NCBI RefSeq assembly: GCF_001425235.1
Contig: NZ_LMEA01000011.1
Coordinates: 248,001-312,000 of the forward strand
Direction of reading: 5' to 3'
Length of the DNA: 64,000 nt
Source of the DNA: Devosia sp. Root413D1
GTDB taxonomy: Bacteria > Pseudomonadota > Alphaproteobacteria > Rhizobiales > Devosiaceae
Both the position numbers and the translations under genes were made by a program. The notes beneath the pieces were generated by a model that made no database searches, was not told the DNA's origin, and was given only the letters and a program-made list of their open reading frames with translations. Below, one piece after another: positions 1-7,731 of the stretch (within the stretch, counting starts at the first letter, position 1; the number at the start of each line of letters is the position of its first letter).

Positions 1-63
1 CAGCGACGGAGTGGCAAGGCCGCAAAGGCTCACGATCGATGCAATTGCGGCCAGCCGGATCAT
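1..63 (-). CDS. Secreted protein, N-terminal fragment cut by the window edge
   Basis: Only the first 21 codons are present. They read on the minus strand as Met-Ile-Arg followed by a hydrophobic Leu/Ala/Ile/Val run, a typical Sec signal peptide. The ATG overlaps the TGA of the neighbouring cyclophilin gene in an ATGA arrangement, which suggests translational coupling as the last gene of the coaD-ppiA-ppiB operon. The mature domain lies outside the window, so the function cannot be told. The hydrophobic start and the overlap support a real gene. Confidence 0.55.
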   Translation of the reverse strand, partial: MIRLAAIASIVSLCGLATPSL

Positions 64-536
64 TCGGCGATGTCCGCCGCGACCTTCACCGAAACCATCG
101 AGTCCGGATCACGCACCGGCTCGCCGCGCTTGATCTGGTCGACGTTTTCCATGCCTTCGATGACCTTGCCCCAGACCGTGTACTGACGGTCGAGGAAGCG
201 GGCATCGTTGAACACGATGAAGAACTGCGAGTTGGCGCTGTCCGGGTTCTGCGCCCGGGCCATCGACGCGACGCCGCGAACGTGCGGCTCGGCGTTGAAT
301 TCCTGCTTCAGGTTCGGGTACTTCGACGAACCCGTGCCGGTGCCGGTCGGATCGCCGGTCTGCGCCATGAAGCCATCGATCACGCGGTGGAAGACGATGC
401 CGTCATAAAAGCCTTCACGCGCCAGCTTCTTGATGTGCGCGACGTGGTTCGGGGCCAGGTCAGGGCGCATGGCGATGACCACCTTGCCCTTGGTGGTTTC
501 GATGACGAGGGTATTCTCGGGATCGGCATAAGCCAT
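60..536 (-). CDS. ppiB: Peptidyl-prolyl cis-trans isomerase, cytoplasmic cyclophilin type
   Basis: A 158-residue single-domain cyclophilin that catalyses cis-trans isomerisation of Xaa-Pro bonds. The core is clear: FHRVIDGFMAQTGDPTGTG near residues 50-68 contains the catalytic Arg and the Phe/Met/Gln pocket, and NSQFFIVF near 102-109 is the second signature. There is no signal peptide, so the protein should be cytoplasmic. It lies 13 bp downstream of a second cyclophilin that carries a signal sequence. The two probably arose by duplication and serve cytoplasm and periplasm respectively. Confidence 0.95.
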   Translation of the reverse strand: MAYADPENTLVIETTKGKVVIAMRPDLAPNHVAHIKKLAREGFYDGIVFHRVIDGFMAQTGDPTGTGTGSSKYPNLKQEFNAEPHVRGVASMARAQNPDSANSQFFIVFNDARFLDRQYTVWGKVIEGMENVDQIKRGEPVRDPDSMVSVKVAADIAE

Positions 537-549
537 GAGTGGGCCTTCC

Positions 550-1125
550 TTACTTGTATTCGATTTTGGCGGAGATGATCTTGTCCGGGTCCTGGACCGG
601 CTGGTCGCCGGCGCCCTTCTTGATCAGATCGACGAACTCCATGCCCGAAACGACCTTGCCCCAGATGGTGTACTGGCCATCGAGGTGCGGCGCGTCGGCG
701 AACATGATGAAGAACTGCGAATTGGCGCTGTTCGGATCGGACGAACGGGCCGCCGCGACGACGCCGCGGGTAAAGTGCTCGGCGGTGGTGAATTCCGCCG
801 CGAGGTCCGGCAGGTCGGAGCCACCCATGCCGGTGCCGGTCGGATCGCCACCCTGCGCCATGAAGCCGTCGATGACGCGGTGGAAGACAATGCCGTTGTA
901 AAAGCCCTTCTCGGTGAGTTCGATCACCCGCTTCACGTGGCCGGGTGCGAGGTCGGGCCGAAGCTCGATGTCGACGATGCCGTCCTTGAGCTCGAGGATC
1001 CAGTGAGGCTTGCCCTCCTGTGCCTTTGCGGCCTGCGGAGCAGCAATCGAGACGGTGAAGAAGGCGGCGACCGCGGCGAGGAGAATGCCGAGGATGATGC
1101 CGGCGCGCTTGATGGGATCGGACAT
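550..1125 (-). CDS. Peptidyl-prolyl cis-trans isomerase, exported cyclophilin
   Basis: A 191-residue cyclophilin with an N-terminal hydrophobic stretch (about residues 8-30) followed by AKA-QEG, a plausible signal-peptidase site, so it should fold proteins in the periplasm. The catalytic signatures FHRVIDGFMAQGGDPTGTG and NSQFFIMF are intact. Its ATG shares a base with the TAA of coaD (TAATG), so translation is probably coupled to coaD. The cytoplasmic paralogue follows 13 bp downstream. The role is equivalent to E. coli PpiA, but the orthology is not certain. Confidence 0.92.
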   Translation of the reverse strand: MSDPIKRAGIILGILLAAVAAFFTVSIAAPQAAKAQEGKPHWILELKDGIVDIELRPDLAPGHVKRVIELTEKGFYNGIVFHRVIDGFMAQGGDPTGTGMGGSDLPDLAAEFTTAEHFTRGVVAAARSSDPNSANSQFFIMFADAPHLDGQYTIWGKVVSGMEFVDLIKKGAGDQPVQDPDKIISAKIEYK

Positions 1126-1613
1126 TATTTCTTCAGTGCCTTCAGAACGATGGGCGGGACAAAGGCGCTGATATCGCCTCCGAGCTCGGCGATCTGACGC
1201 ACGAGCGTGGCCGAGATGTGGCGGACATGCGGGCTGGATGGCAGGAAGACCGTCTGCAGGTCCGGCGCCATCTGGGCATTCATGCCCACCATTTGCATCT
1301 CGAAATTGTAGTCGGTGGTATCGCGCAGGCCACGGATGATCAGCTTGGCGCCGGCGGCGCGGGCTGCATTGACCATCAGGCCGGAGAAATCGACGAACTG
1401 GAACTCGGTGTCGGTGCGCTTGCCGATCGGCTCGAGCACGGCGCGCAGCAGCGCCACACGATCCTCATGGCTAAACAGCGGCTTCTTGGAATGGTGGGTG
1501 CCCACCGCGATCACCAGCGTATCGACCAGCTTGCAGGCGCGCTCGATCACGTCGAGGTGGCCGTTGGTCAAGGGATCGAAAGAGCCGGGATAGAAGCCGA
1601 CAAGTCTGGCCAT
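1125..1613 (-). CDS. coaD: Phosphopantetheine adenylyltransferase
   Basis: A 162-residue CoaD that transfers AMP from ATP to 4'-phosphopantetheine, the penultimate step of coenzyme A synthesis. The N-terminal GFYPGSFDPLTNGHLDVI holds the nucleotidyltransferase T/HxGH motif (NGHLD), and the C-terminal part has SSPHVRHISATLVRQIA, the second nucleotide-binding signature. The length is normal for the family. It is the first gene of a minus-strand run with two cyclophilins, an arrangement common near gyrA in Hyphomicrobiales. Confidence 0.97.
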   Translation of the reverse strand: MARLVGFYPGSFDPLTNGHLDVIERACKLVDTLVIAVGTHHSKKPLFSHEDRVALLRAVLEPIGKRTDTEFQFVDFSGLMVNAARAAGAKLIIRGLRDTTDYNFEMQMVGMNAQMAPDLQTVFLPSSPHVRHISATLVRQIAELGGDISAFVPPIVLKALKK

Positions 1614-1739
1614 GGCGGAGCGCCCTCCCCGTTGATGTTGCGGCGGGTTTTGTCACGGCAAGGCAATTCTGGCAAGCCGGGCTCGGGAGACAGCCGTCTG
1701 GTGGCGATATACTGTCGATCCTGTCGAAGAGGGGCGACG

Positions 1740-2204
1740 ATGACCGAGCTCACCTTTCATCCGCTGTCCGAGATCCGGGCGACCGAGCTGCTCGCGCTGC
1801 TCACCGATCCCGATGTCCGCCGTCACATGCCGTTGGCCGGCGACAGCTGGGACGCCGAAAGCGCTGCCGCATGGGCGCGCGCCAAGGATGCGCAATGGCA
1901 GCAGAACGGCTACGGCCCTTGGGCTATCAGGATCGACGGCGCCTTCGCCGGTTGGGGTGGCTATCAGAAGGAAGGCGACGAGGCCGATCTCGGCCTTGTG
2001 CTGCTCCCCGGCCAATGGGGACACGGTGCGGCGATCTTCCGAGAGCTGGTCCGTCGCGGCGCCGACCTGCAGATCCGCAACATCACCATCATGTTGCCGC
2101 CAAGCCGCGTGCGGCTTAAGGGCCTGGCTCGCCTCGGCTTCGAGCCCGCCGGCGAATTGGAGTATGCCGGCCAGCGCTTCCTGAAGTTCCGGCTGGTCAC
2201 CTAG
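1740..2204 (+). CDS. GNAT family N-acetyltransferase (RimJ/RimL-like)
   Basis: A 154-residue protein with the GNAT fold, expected to move an acetyl group from acetyl-CoA to an amine. GLVLLPGQWGHGAAIF near residues 84-99 matches the strand-4/acetyl-CoA pyrophosphate loop (Q/R-x-x-G-x-G/A, here QWGHGA), and the N-terminal LLTDPDVRRHMPL resembles the RimJ/RimL-type start. ATG at 1740 is chosen because upstream codons in frame do not resemble the family. The substrate is unknown. The last four bases overlap the convergent gene at 2201 through a shared CTAG. Confidence 0.8.
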   Translation: MTELTFHPLSEIRATELLALLTDPDVRRHMPLAGDSWDAESAAAWARAKDAQWQQNGYGPWAIRIDGAFAGWGGYQKEGDEADLGLVLLPGQWGHGAAIFRELVRRGADLQIRNITIMLPPSRVRLKGLARLGFEPAGELEYAGQRFLKFRLVT

Positions 2205-2503
2205 AGCTGCTGCGACGGCAACGCTGCGGCACGGATCAACTGTATCGACTGGCCGATGCGAGCAAGCGAGCGCGACATCGCCTCGTCAGTCTCCGCCGCG
2301 GTCAGGGAGAAACCTTCCAGATAGGTGGCCAGCGGCAGCTCCATTGTCCGCTCGAGCATGCGGGTGATGGCCTGACGCGCGTTGTCCAGGGGCTGATGCG
2401 TGCCAGCTGCAAAGTAGATCGCCAGATCTCCCGCCAGCGCCTCCATGGCTCGCGCATAGACGACCTCGGTAGCCAGCAGCACACATGATTCCGTGATGAC
2501 CAT
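2201..2503 (-). CDS. Hypothetical protein, about 100 residues, helical
   Basis: I do not recognise this family. The protein is about 100 residues, without a signal peptide or transmembrane segment, and appears mostly helical (long Ala/Leu/Glu-rich runs such as EALAGDLAIYF and ARQAITRMLERTMELP). The ATG at 2503 is preferred over a GTG fifteen bases upstream because a strong GGGGGAGG ribosome-binding site lies just before it. It is downstream of two LysE exporter genes on the same strand and convergent with the GNAT gene. It could be a small cytoplasmic regulator, but nothing in the sequence says so. Confidence 0.6.
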   Translation of the reverse strand: MVITESCVLLATEVVYARAMEALAGDLAIYFAAGTHQPLDNARQAITRMLERTMELPLATYLEGFSLTAAETDEAMSRSLARIGQSIQLIRAAALPSQQL

Positions 2504-2606
2504 CCGGTCCTCCCCCACCCCTGCACGTCAGTATCCAGAACTTGTCGCGCCGCGCCACCACGGAGCGGTGGTTGTTCATTCACGTTTGCGGGCCTGTGTG
2601 GGCAGA

Positions 2607-3227
2607 TCAAGCGTGCCGCTGCAGCACCAGCCAGATCGCCGCGCCGATCAGAATCACCCCGGCGATGCGGTTGACCAGTTGCATCCGGACGTCGCCCAGC
2701 GCCCCACGCGCCCTGGCGGCGAGATAGATGTAGACGCAGTCGGTGATGAGGCCCGCCGCCATTTCGATCAGCCCGAGCACGACGACTTGCGGCCAGGCGG
2801 GGAAAGCCGGGTTGACGAATTGCGGCAGGAAGGCCCCGAAAAAGATCAGCGCCTTGGGGTTGCTCCACAGGACGAAGAAACCGGCTGCTGCCTGCTGCAA
2901 TGGCGAGCGCGCCACGATCGCCCGGTCGGTGGCGATGCCGTGCCGGCTGGTGATGTAGCCCCAGCCGATCCAAATCAGATAGGCCGCGCCGACATATTTG
3001 ATGATGTCGAACGCCGCCCCGACGAACCCGGTTACTGCTTCGAGCGCCAACGCCACCACCAGCACCATGGTGAAGCGCCCCACCTGCACCCCGGCTTCCA
3101 TCCACAACCCGGCCGCCATGCCGCGAGCCAGCGACGTGCTGACCAGCGCCGAGACGGTAACCCCGGGAACGATCACCACGACAAAGGCGGTGACGATGAA
3201 CGATATGAGGATCGGGAGATCAGGCAT
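2607..3227 (-). CDS. LysE/RhtB family amino-acid exporter
   Basis: A 206-residue polytopic membrane protein of the LysE/RhtB superfamily, which exports amino acids or derivatives by proton exchange. Six hydrophobic segments are visible, and the family-specific LWSNPKALIFFGAFLPQFV follows the central loop. The conserved Pro-Gly-Pro at the end of the first helix is Pro-Gly-Val here (VIVPGVTV), whereas the neighbouring paralogue keeps Pro-Gly-Pro. The two copies are only about 45 bp apart on the same strand. The substrate cannot be predicted. Confidence 0.88.
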   Translation of the reverse strand: MPDLPILISFIVTAFVVVIVPGVTVSALVSTSLARGMAAGLWMEAGVQVGRFTMVLVVALALEAVTGFVGAAFDIIKYVGAAYLIWIGWGYITSRHGIATDRAIVARSPLQQAAAGFFVLWSNPKALIFFGAFLPQFVNPAFPAWPQVVVLGLIEMAAGLITDCVYIYLAARARGALGDVRMQLVNRIAGVILIGAAIWLVLQRHA

Positions 3228-3271
3228 GGCGGCGCTGAACTAGCACCGCCATGAGGATTGAGACAGTCCTG

Positions 3272-3892
3272 TCAGCTGCGCTTCTGGAACGCCAGCCAGA
3301 CGCCGCCGATCATCAGGATGACGCCGGATACCCGGTTCATCATCCGCACCCGCGCGATGGTCAGCAGCTGCCGGGCGCTGCCGGCGATCACCGCGTAGAC
3401 GCAGTCCGACAGGGTAGCGACGGCCATGACGATCAGCCCCAGCACCATGATCTGCTCGAAGGCCGGGCGGCTCATATCGATGAACTGCGGCAGGAACGCC
3501 CCGAGGAACAACAGCGTCTTGGGGTTGGACCAGTTGATCAGCGCCCCCTGCCAGATGTAGCGGCCAAGCGGCAGTTTCTCGCCCGGGGTGCCCATCTCGA
3601 GCTTGCCCGACGAGGTGAACATCTTGAAGCCGATCCACACCAGGTAGGCCGCGCCGACGAACTTGATGATGGTGAAGGCCTCCGACACCAGCGTCATCAC
3701 CGCGTCGAGCCCGACGGCAACGATGAACACCATGCTCAGCATGGCGATCTCGGTGCCGAGAATCGTCAGCAGCCCGGCTTTGGTGCCGCGCGCCAGTGAA
3801 TTGGCGACCACCACGGTGACCGACGGTCCGGGCACGACGGCGAACAGCAGGCAGGCGAGAACATACGGAAGAAGGATGGCGGGATCGATCAT
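3272..3892 (-). CDS. LysE/RhtB family amino-acid exporter (second copy)
   Basis: A 206-residue LysE-type exporter with the canonical AVVPGPSVTVVVANSLARG first-helix motif and WSNPKTLLFLGAFLPQFID. The start MIDPAILLPYV at 3892 is preferred to an ATG 66 bp upstream because the extra residues are polar and unlike the family. It is the upstream member of a tandem pair. The identical length and shared WSNPK...LFxGAFLPQF block indicate an old duplication. Substrate unknown. Confidence 0.9.
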   Translation of the reverse strand: MIDPAILLPYVLACLLFAVVPGPSVTVVVANSLARGTKAGLLTILGTEIAMLSMVFIVAVGLDAVMTLVSEAFTIIKFVGAAYLVWIGFKMFTSSGKLEMGTPGEKLPLGRYIWQGALINWSNPKTLLFLGAFLPQFIDMSRPAFEQIMVLGLIVMAVATLSDCVYAVIAGSARQLLTIARVRMMNRVSGVILMIGGVWLAFQKRS

Positions 3893-4059
3893 CGGGGGCT
3901 CCGGGGCGTTAGGCTGGCTCGCTCCAACGAGCCAGCCACAACTATCGCTGCGCCGCAAGCAGGGTCAGCAACCCGCGGCCAGCAGCATGGTCTTCCGCCA
4001 ATTGGACGGGTTCGTCAATCGATTTCCAAAATATCAGCGTATTCATCGCATATTACTCG

Positions 4060-4665
4060 CTATTGCGACGCCATGAATGCCAAAGTGCCGTTCAGAACGC
4101 GGTCGCTGGCTTCGCGTGAATCTGCCGCCTGTTGGGTAATCTCGAGGTCAGGAGCAATTCCGACGCCCTCGAATCTGGCGCCATCGGGAAACGTCTCGCG
4201 CTTGGCCCCGACCCACGCGCGAAACCCCTCGCCGAGATCGAAGTGGTGCGGCTGCCCGCTGCTTCCAGCAGTCGCCTCCCCCACCAGCAGGGCGCGCCCA
4301 TTGTCCTTGAACGGCATGGCGAAATCTTCCGCTGCCGAGCCGACCGTGCCGTCGATCAGGATCGCCAGTCGCCCGCGATGGGCGCCAGCGACCGCAGCAT
4401 CAGCCCGAACGATCGCCCGTGCCGCTGCATCACCCAGTCATCGTGAAAGCCGCTATGCCCGTTGCGCAGTTGCGCCATCAGCCGCTGGTTGGCGAGGACG
4501 AAGGCCAGCCGCGTCTCGGCCGCCAAGACTTCGTCGAGATACGCGTCGAATACGGCATCGAAGTCGAGATCGGGCACCGCCTCCCAGTGGGGCGAAGCTC
4601 TGCTCGATGGCGGAACGCAAACGGGCGGCAATTGCCGCCCGCTGCTTGATCGAAACCCTGTCGCC
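4060..4665 (-). pseudogene. Decayed S41 family (C-terminal processing-like) peptidase
   Basis: Three pieces of an S41 peptidase lie in two frames. The 5' piece (SIKQRAAIAARLRSAIEQSFA, from a GTG near 4663) runs out of frame by one base at a CCCC run near 4585 and continues as HWEAVPDLDFDAVFDAYLDE and NGHSGFHDDWVMQRHGRSFG. The frame breaks again near 4382. It resumes directly at RLAILIDGTVGSAAEDF, which contains the expected catalytic-Ser region GTVGSAAE, then ALLVGEATAGSSGQPHHF to the end. The normal middle of the domain is missing, so about 100 residues have been deleted as well as two frameshifts. The gene cannot make an active enzyme. Confidence 0.8.
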
Positions 4666-4666
4666 G

Positions 4667-7447
4667 TCAGGTGGCGGTGCCATCGCCCGGCTCGTCGGGC
4701 CCCGGCTCGCCAGCCTCCGGCTCGGCATCCTCGCCTTCCGGCTCGCTGATCCGCTCCACCGAGACCACCTTCTCGCCATCGGCGGTGTTGAACACCGTGA
4801 CGCCCTGCGAGGAGCGACCGACGATGCGGATGCGGTTATCCGGGCCGGCATCTACCGGCACGCGGATCACCTGGCCGCCATTGGTCACCAGCATGATCTG
4901 GTCGCCATCTTCCACCGGGAACGAGCCAATCAGCGGGCCGTTGCGCTTGTTCACCGCCATGGCGACGATGCCTTTGCCGCCACGTCCGGTGATGCGGTAC
5001 TCGTGGCTCGAGGTGCGCTTGCCGTAGCCGTTTTCCGAGATAGTCAGGATGAACTGCTCGGCGGCCGACATTGCCGCATAGCGCTCCTGGCTCAGCTCGC
5101 CGGCCGGCACCGCATCCTCGGCGTCGTCGGAAACCTCCTCGGTTTCGCCCTCGCCGCGCACCGCGCGGCTCATCTTCAGGTAGGCAGAGCGCTCCGAAGA
5201 CTCGGCGTCGAAGTGGTGGACGATCGCCATCGAGATGATGCGGTCGCCCTCGGCGAGGCTGATGCCACGCACACCGGTCGAATCGCGCCCCTTGAACACC
5301 CGGACCTCATCGACCTGGAAGCGGATCGCCTGCCCCAGCGCCGTGGTCAGCAGCACGTCGTCATTGGCCGTGCAGGTGGCGACATCGACGATGCCGTCCC
5401 CTTCATCGAGCTTCATGGCGATCTTGCCGTTCTTGTTGATCTCGACGAAATCGGCCAGCGAATTGCGGCGCACCGTGCCGCGTATGGTCGAGAACATCAC
5501 GTCGAGCTGCTGCCAGCTGCTTTCATCTTCCGGCAGCGGCATGATCGAGGTGATGCGCTCGCCCGGATCAAGCGGCAGCATGTTGATCAGCGCCTTGCCG
5601 CGAGCCTGCGGCTCGCCGATCGGCAGGCGCCACACCTTCATCTTGTAGACCTGGCCGGCCGACGAGAAGAACAGCACCGGCGTGTGGGTGTTGGCGATGA
5701 ACAGCCGGCTGACGAAATCCTCGTCGCGCGTCGCCATGCCGGAGCGGCCCTTGCCGCCGCGGCGCTGCGCCCGATACGAGGTCAGCGGCACGCGCTTGAT
5801 ATAGCCGCCATGGGTGACGGTCACGACCATGTCTTCGCGGGCGATCAGGTCCTCGTCCTCGAAGTCGCCGGCCGCCTCGTCGATGACGGTCAGGCGCGGC
5901 GTGTTGAACTGCTCCTTGATCTCGGTCAGCTCGGTGCGGACGATCTCCAGCACCCGCTCGCGCGAGCGCAGGATGCTGAGATACTCGGAGATATCCTTGC
6001 CGTGCCCGGCCAGTTCCTCGCCGATTTCGTTGACGCCCAGCGCGGTGAGCCGGCTCAACGTCAGCGCCAGAATGGCGCGCGCCTGCTCGTCACTCAGCTT
6101 GAACGTGCCGTCCTCGTTCATCCGGTGACGCGGATCGTCGATCAGCGCAATCAGCGGTGCCACGTCGCGGGCTGGCCAGTCACGCGCCATCAGCCGCTCG
6201 CGGGCGGTGCCCGGGTCGGGCGAGGTGCGAATCAGCGCGATGACCTCGTCCACGTTGGCCACCGCCACGGCGAGGCCGACGAGAATGTGGGCGCGGTCGC
6301 GCGCCTTGTTGAGCAGGAACCGGGTACGACGCGTCACCACGACTTCGCGGAAGTCGAGGAACGCCACCAGCATCTGCTTGAGGCTCATCAGTTCCGGCTT
6401 GCCGCCGTTCAACGCCACGAAGTTGCAGCCGAACGAACCCTGCAGCGGGGTGAACCGATAGAGCTGGTTCAGCACCACATCGGGCACCGCATCGCGCTTC
6501 AGCTCGATGACCACGCGCATGCCGTTACGGTCGGATTCGTCGCGGATATCGGAGATACCCTCGATGCGCTTGTCGCGCACCAGCTCGGCCATCTTCTCGA
6601 TCATCGTCGCCTTGTTCACCTGATACGGGATCTCGGTGATGATGATCGCCTCGCGCTCCTTGCGCATCTCCTCGGTATGGGCCTTGCCACGAATGAGGAT
6701 GGCGCCGCGGCCCGTCTCATAGGCCTGGCGGATGCCGGAGCGGCCGAGGATGATGGCGCCGGTCGGAAAGTCCGGCCCCGGCAGCACGGTCATCAGTTCC
6801 TCGGTGATCGCACCGGGGTTGTCCATCAGCATCAGGACGGCGTCGATCACCTCGCCCAGATTGTGGGTCGGGATGTTGGTCGCCATACCGACGGCAATAC
6901 CGCTGCCGCCATTGACCAGGAGGTTCGGGAAGCGTGCCGGCAGCACCGTCGGCTCGCGCTCGGACGCGTCGTAGTTGTCCTTGAAGTCGACCGTGTCCTT
7001 GTCGATGTCATCGAGCAGGCTGTCGGTCACCTTCTCCATGCGCACTTCGGTGTAGCGCATGGCGGCGGGCATATCGCCATCGACCGAGCCGAAATTGCCC
7101 TGCCCGTCGATCAGCGTCACGCGGAGCGAGAACTCCTGCGCCATGCGCACCAACGAGAAGTACACCGCGTCGTTGGAGTGCGGGTGGTACTTACCAATCA
7201 CGTCGCCGACCACGCGGGCCGACTTGCGGTGCGGTCGGTTCCACACGTAGCCCTGCTCGTGCATGGAATAGAGGATGCGCCGGTGCACCGGCTTCAGCCC
7301 GTCGCGCACGTCAGGCAGAGCCCGGCTCACGATCACGCTCATCGCGTAACTAAGATAGGACTCGCGCATCTCGTCGCTGATCGAAATCGGGGCGATGTCG
7401 GAGGGGAGCGGCGCTGCGCCGTTCGGGTCGTCGGTCTTGTCTGCCAC
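4667..7447 (-). CDS. gyrA: DNA gyrase subunit A
   Basis: A 926-residue GyrA, the DNA breakage-reunion subunit of the A2B2 enzyme that introduces negative supercoils. It starts at a GTG. The catalytic Tyr is Tyr132 in [10 protein letters not shown], and the GyrA box QRRGGKG needed for DNA wrapping is near residues 555-561, followed by the beta-pinwheel C-terminal domain and an acidic tail. The quinolone-determining loop is atypical: after HPH at 88-90 comes Ser-Asn-Asp-Ala-Val-Tyr-Phe, so the residues equivalent to E. coli Gly81, Asp82, Ser83 and Asp87 are Ser91, Asn92, Asp93 and Phe97. The gene is otherwise full length and intact. Confidence 0.98.
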   Translation of the reverse strand: MADKTDDPNGAAPLPSDIAPISISDEMRESYLSYAMSVIVSRALPDVRDGLKPVHRRILYSMHEQGYVWNRPHRKSARVVGDVIGKYHPHSNDAVYFSLVRMAQEFSLRVTLIDGQGNFGSVDGDMPAAMRYTEVRMEKVTDSLLDDIDKDTVDFKDNYDASEREPTVLPARFPNLLVNGGSGIAVGMATNIPTHNLGEVIDAVLMLMDNPGAITEELMTVLPGPDFPTGAIILGRSGIRQAYETGRGAILIRGKAHTEEMRKEREAIIITEIPYQVNKATMIEKMAELVRDKRIEGISDIRDESDRNGMRVVIELKRDAVPDVVLNQLYRFTPLQGSFGCNFVALNGGKPELMSLKQMLVAFLDFREVVVTRRTRFLLNKARDRAHILVGLAVAVANVDEVIALIRTSPDPGTARERLMARDWPARDVAPLIALIDDPRHRMNEDGTFKLSDEQARAILALTLSRLTALGVNEIGEELAGHGKDISEYLSILRSRERVLEIVRTELTEIKEQFNTPRLTVIDEAAGDFEDEDLIAREDMVVTVTHGGYIKRVPLTSYRAQRRGGKGRSGMATRDEDFVSRLFIANTHTPVLFFSSAGQVYKMKVWRLPIGEPQARGKALINMLPLDPGERITSIMPLPEDESSWQQLDVMFSTIRGTVRRNSLADFVEINKNGKIAMKLDEGDGIVDVATCTANDDVLLTTALGQAIRFQVDEVRVFKGRDSTGVRGISLAEGDRIISMAIVHHFDAESSERSAYLKMSRAVRGEGETEEVSDDAEDAVPAGELSQERYAAMSAAEQFILTISENGYGKRTSSHEYRITGRGGKGIVAMAVNKRNGPLIGSFPVEDGDQIMLVTNGGQVIRVPVDAGPDNRIRIVGRSSQGVTVFNTADGEKVVSVERISEPEGEDAEPEAGEPGPDEPGDGTAT

Positions 7448-7731
7448 GGGGCCGTTTTCGAACTATGAAAGCTGCGGAAAGCTTTAGGCGATTCCCGTTC
7501 CGAAGACCAATCGGCGCGGGGTTGCCGGCGAGATGTCCACGGTATTGGTAACAGGCGTCGCGCTACGCGTCTCAGGATAGTGACGTGGGTTTGCGGCAAC
7601 TTTGGGCCGGAATCGCCCTGTTGCGCCACATTCGCAGGGTGATGCGCCGCTCAAACGGCTGGACGCGTCGACCGTGAATCCGTAGTAATCCGCGCCTGAC
7701 GCGGGGCGCCACCGTCTAGGGGACGAGTCTA

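Noticed and set aside
4073-7468. Open frame of 1131 codons on the plus strand, opposite gyrA
   Set aside because: It is antisense to an intact, highly conserved gene. The product is His/Asp/Arg-rich without family resemblance, as expected from the mirror of high-GC codon bias.
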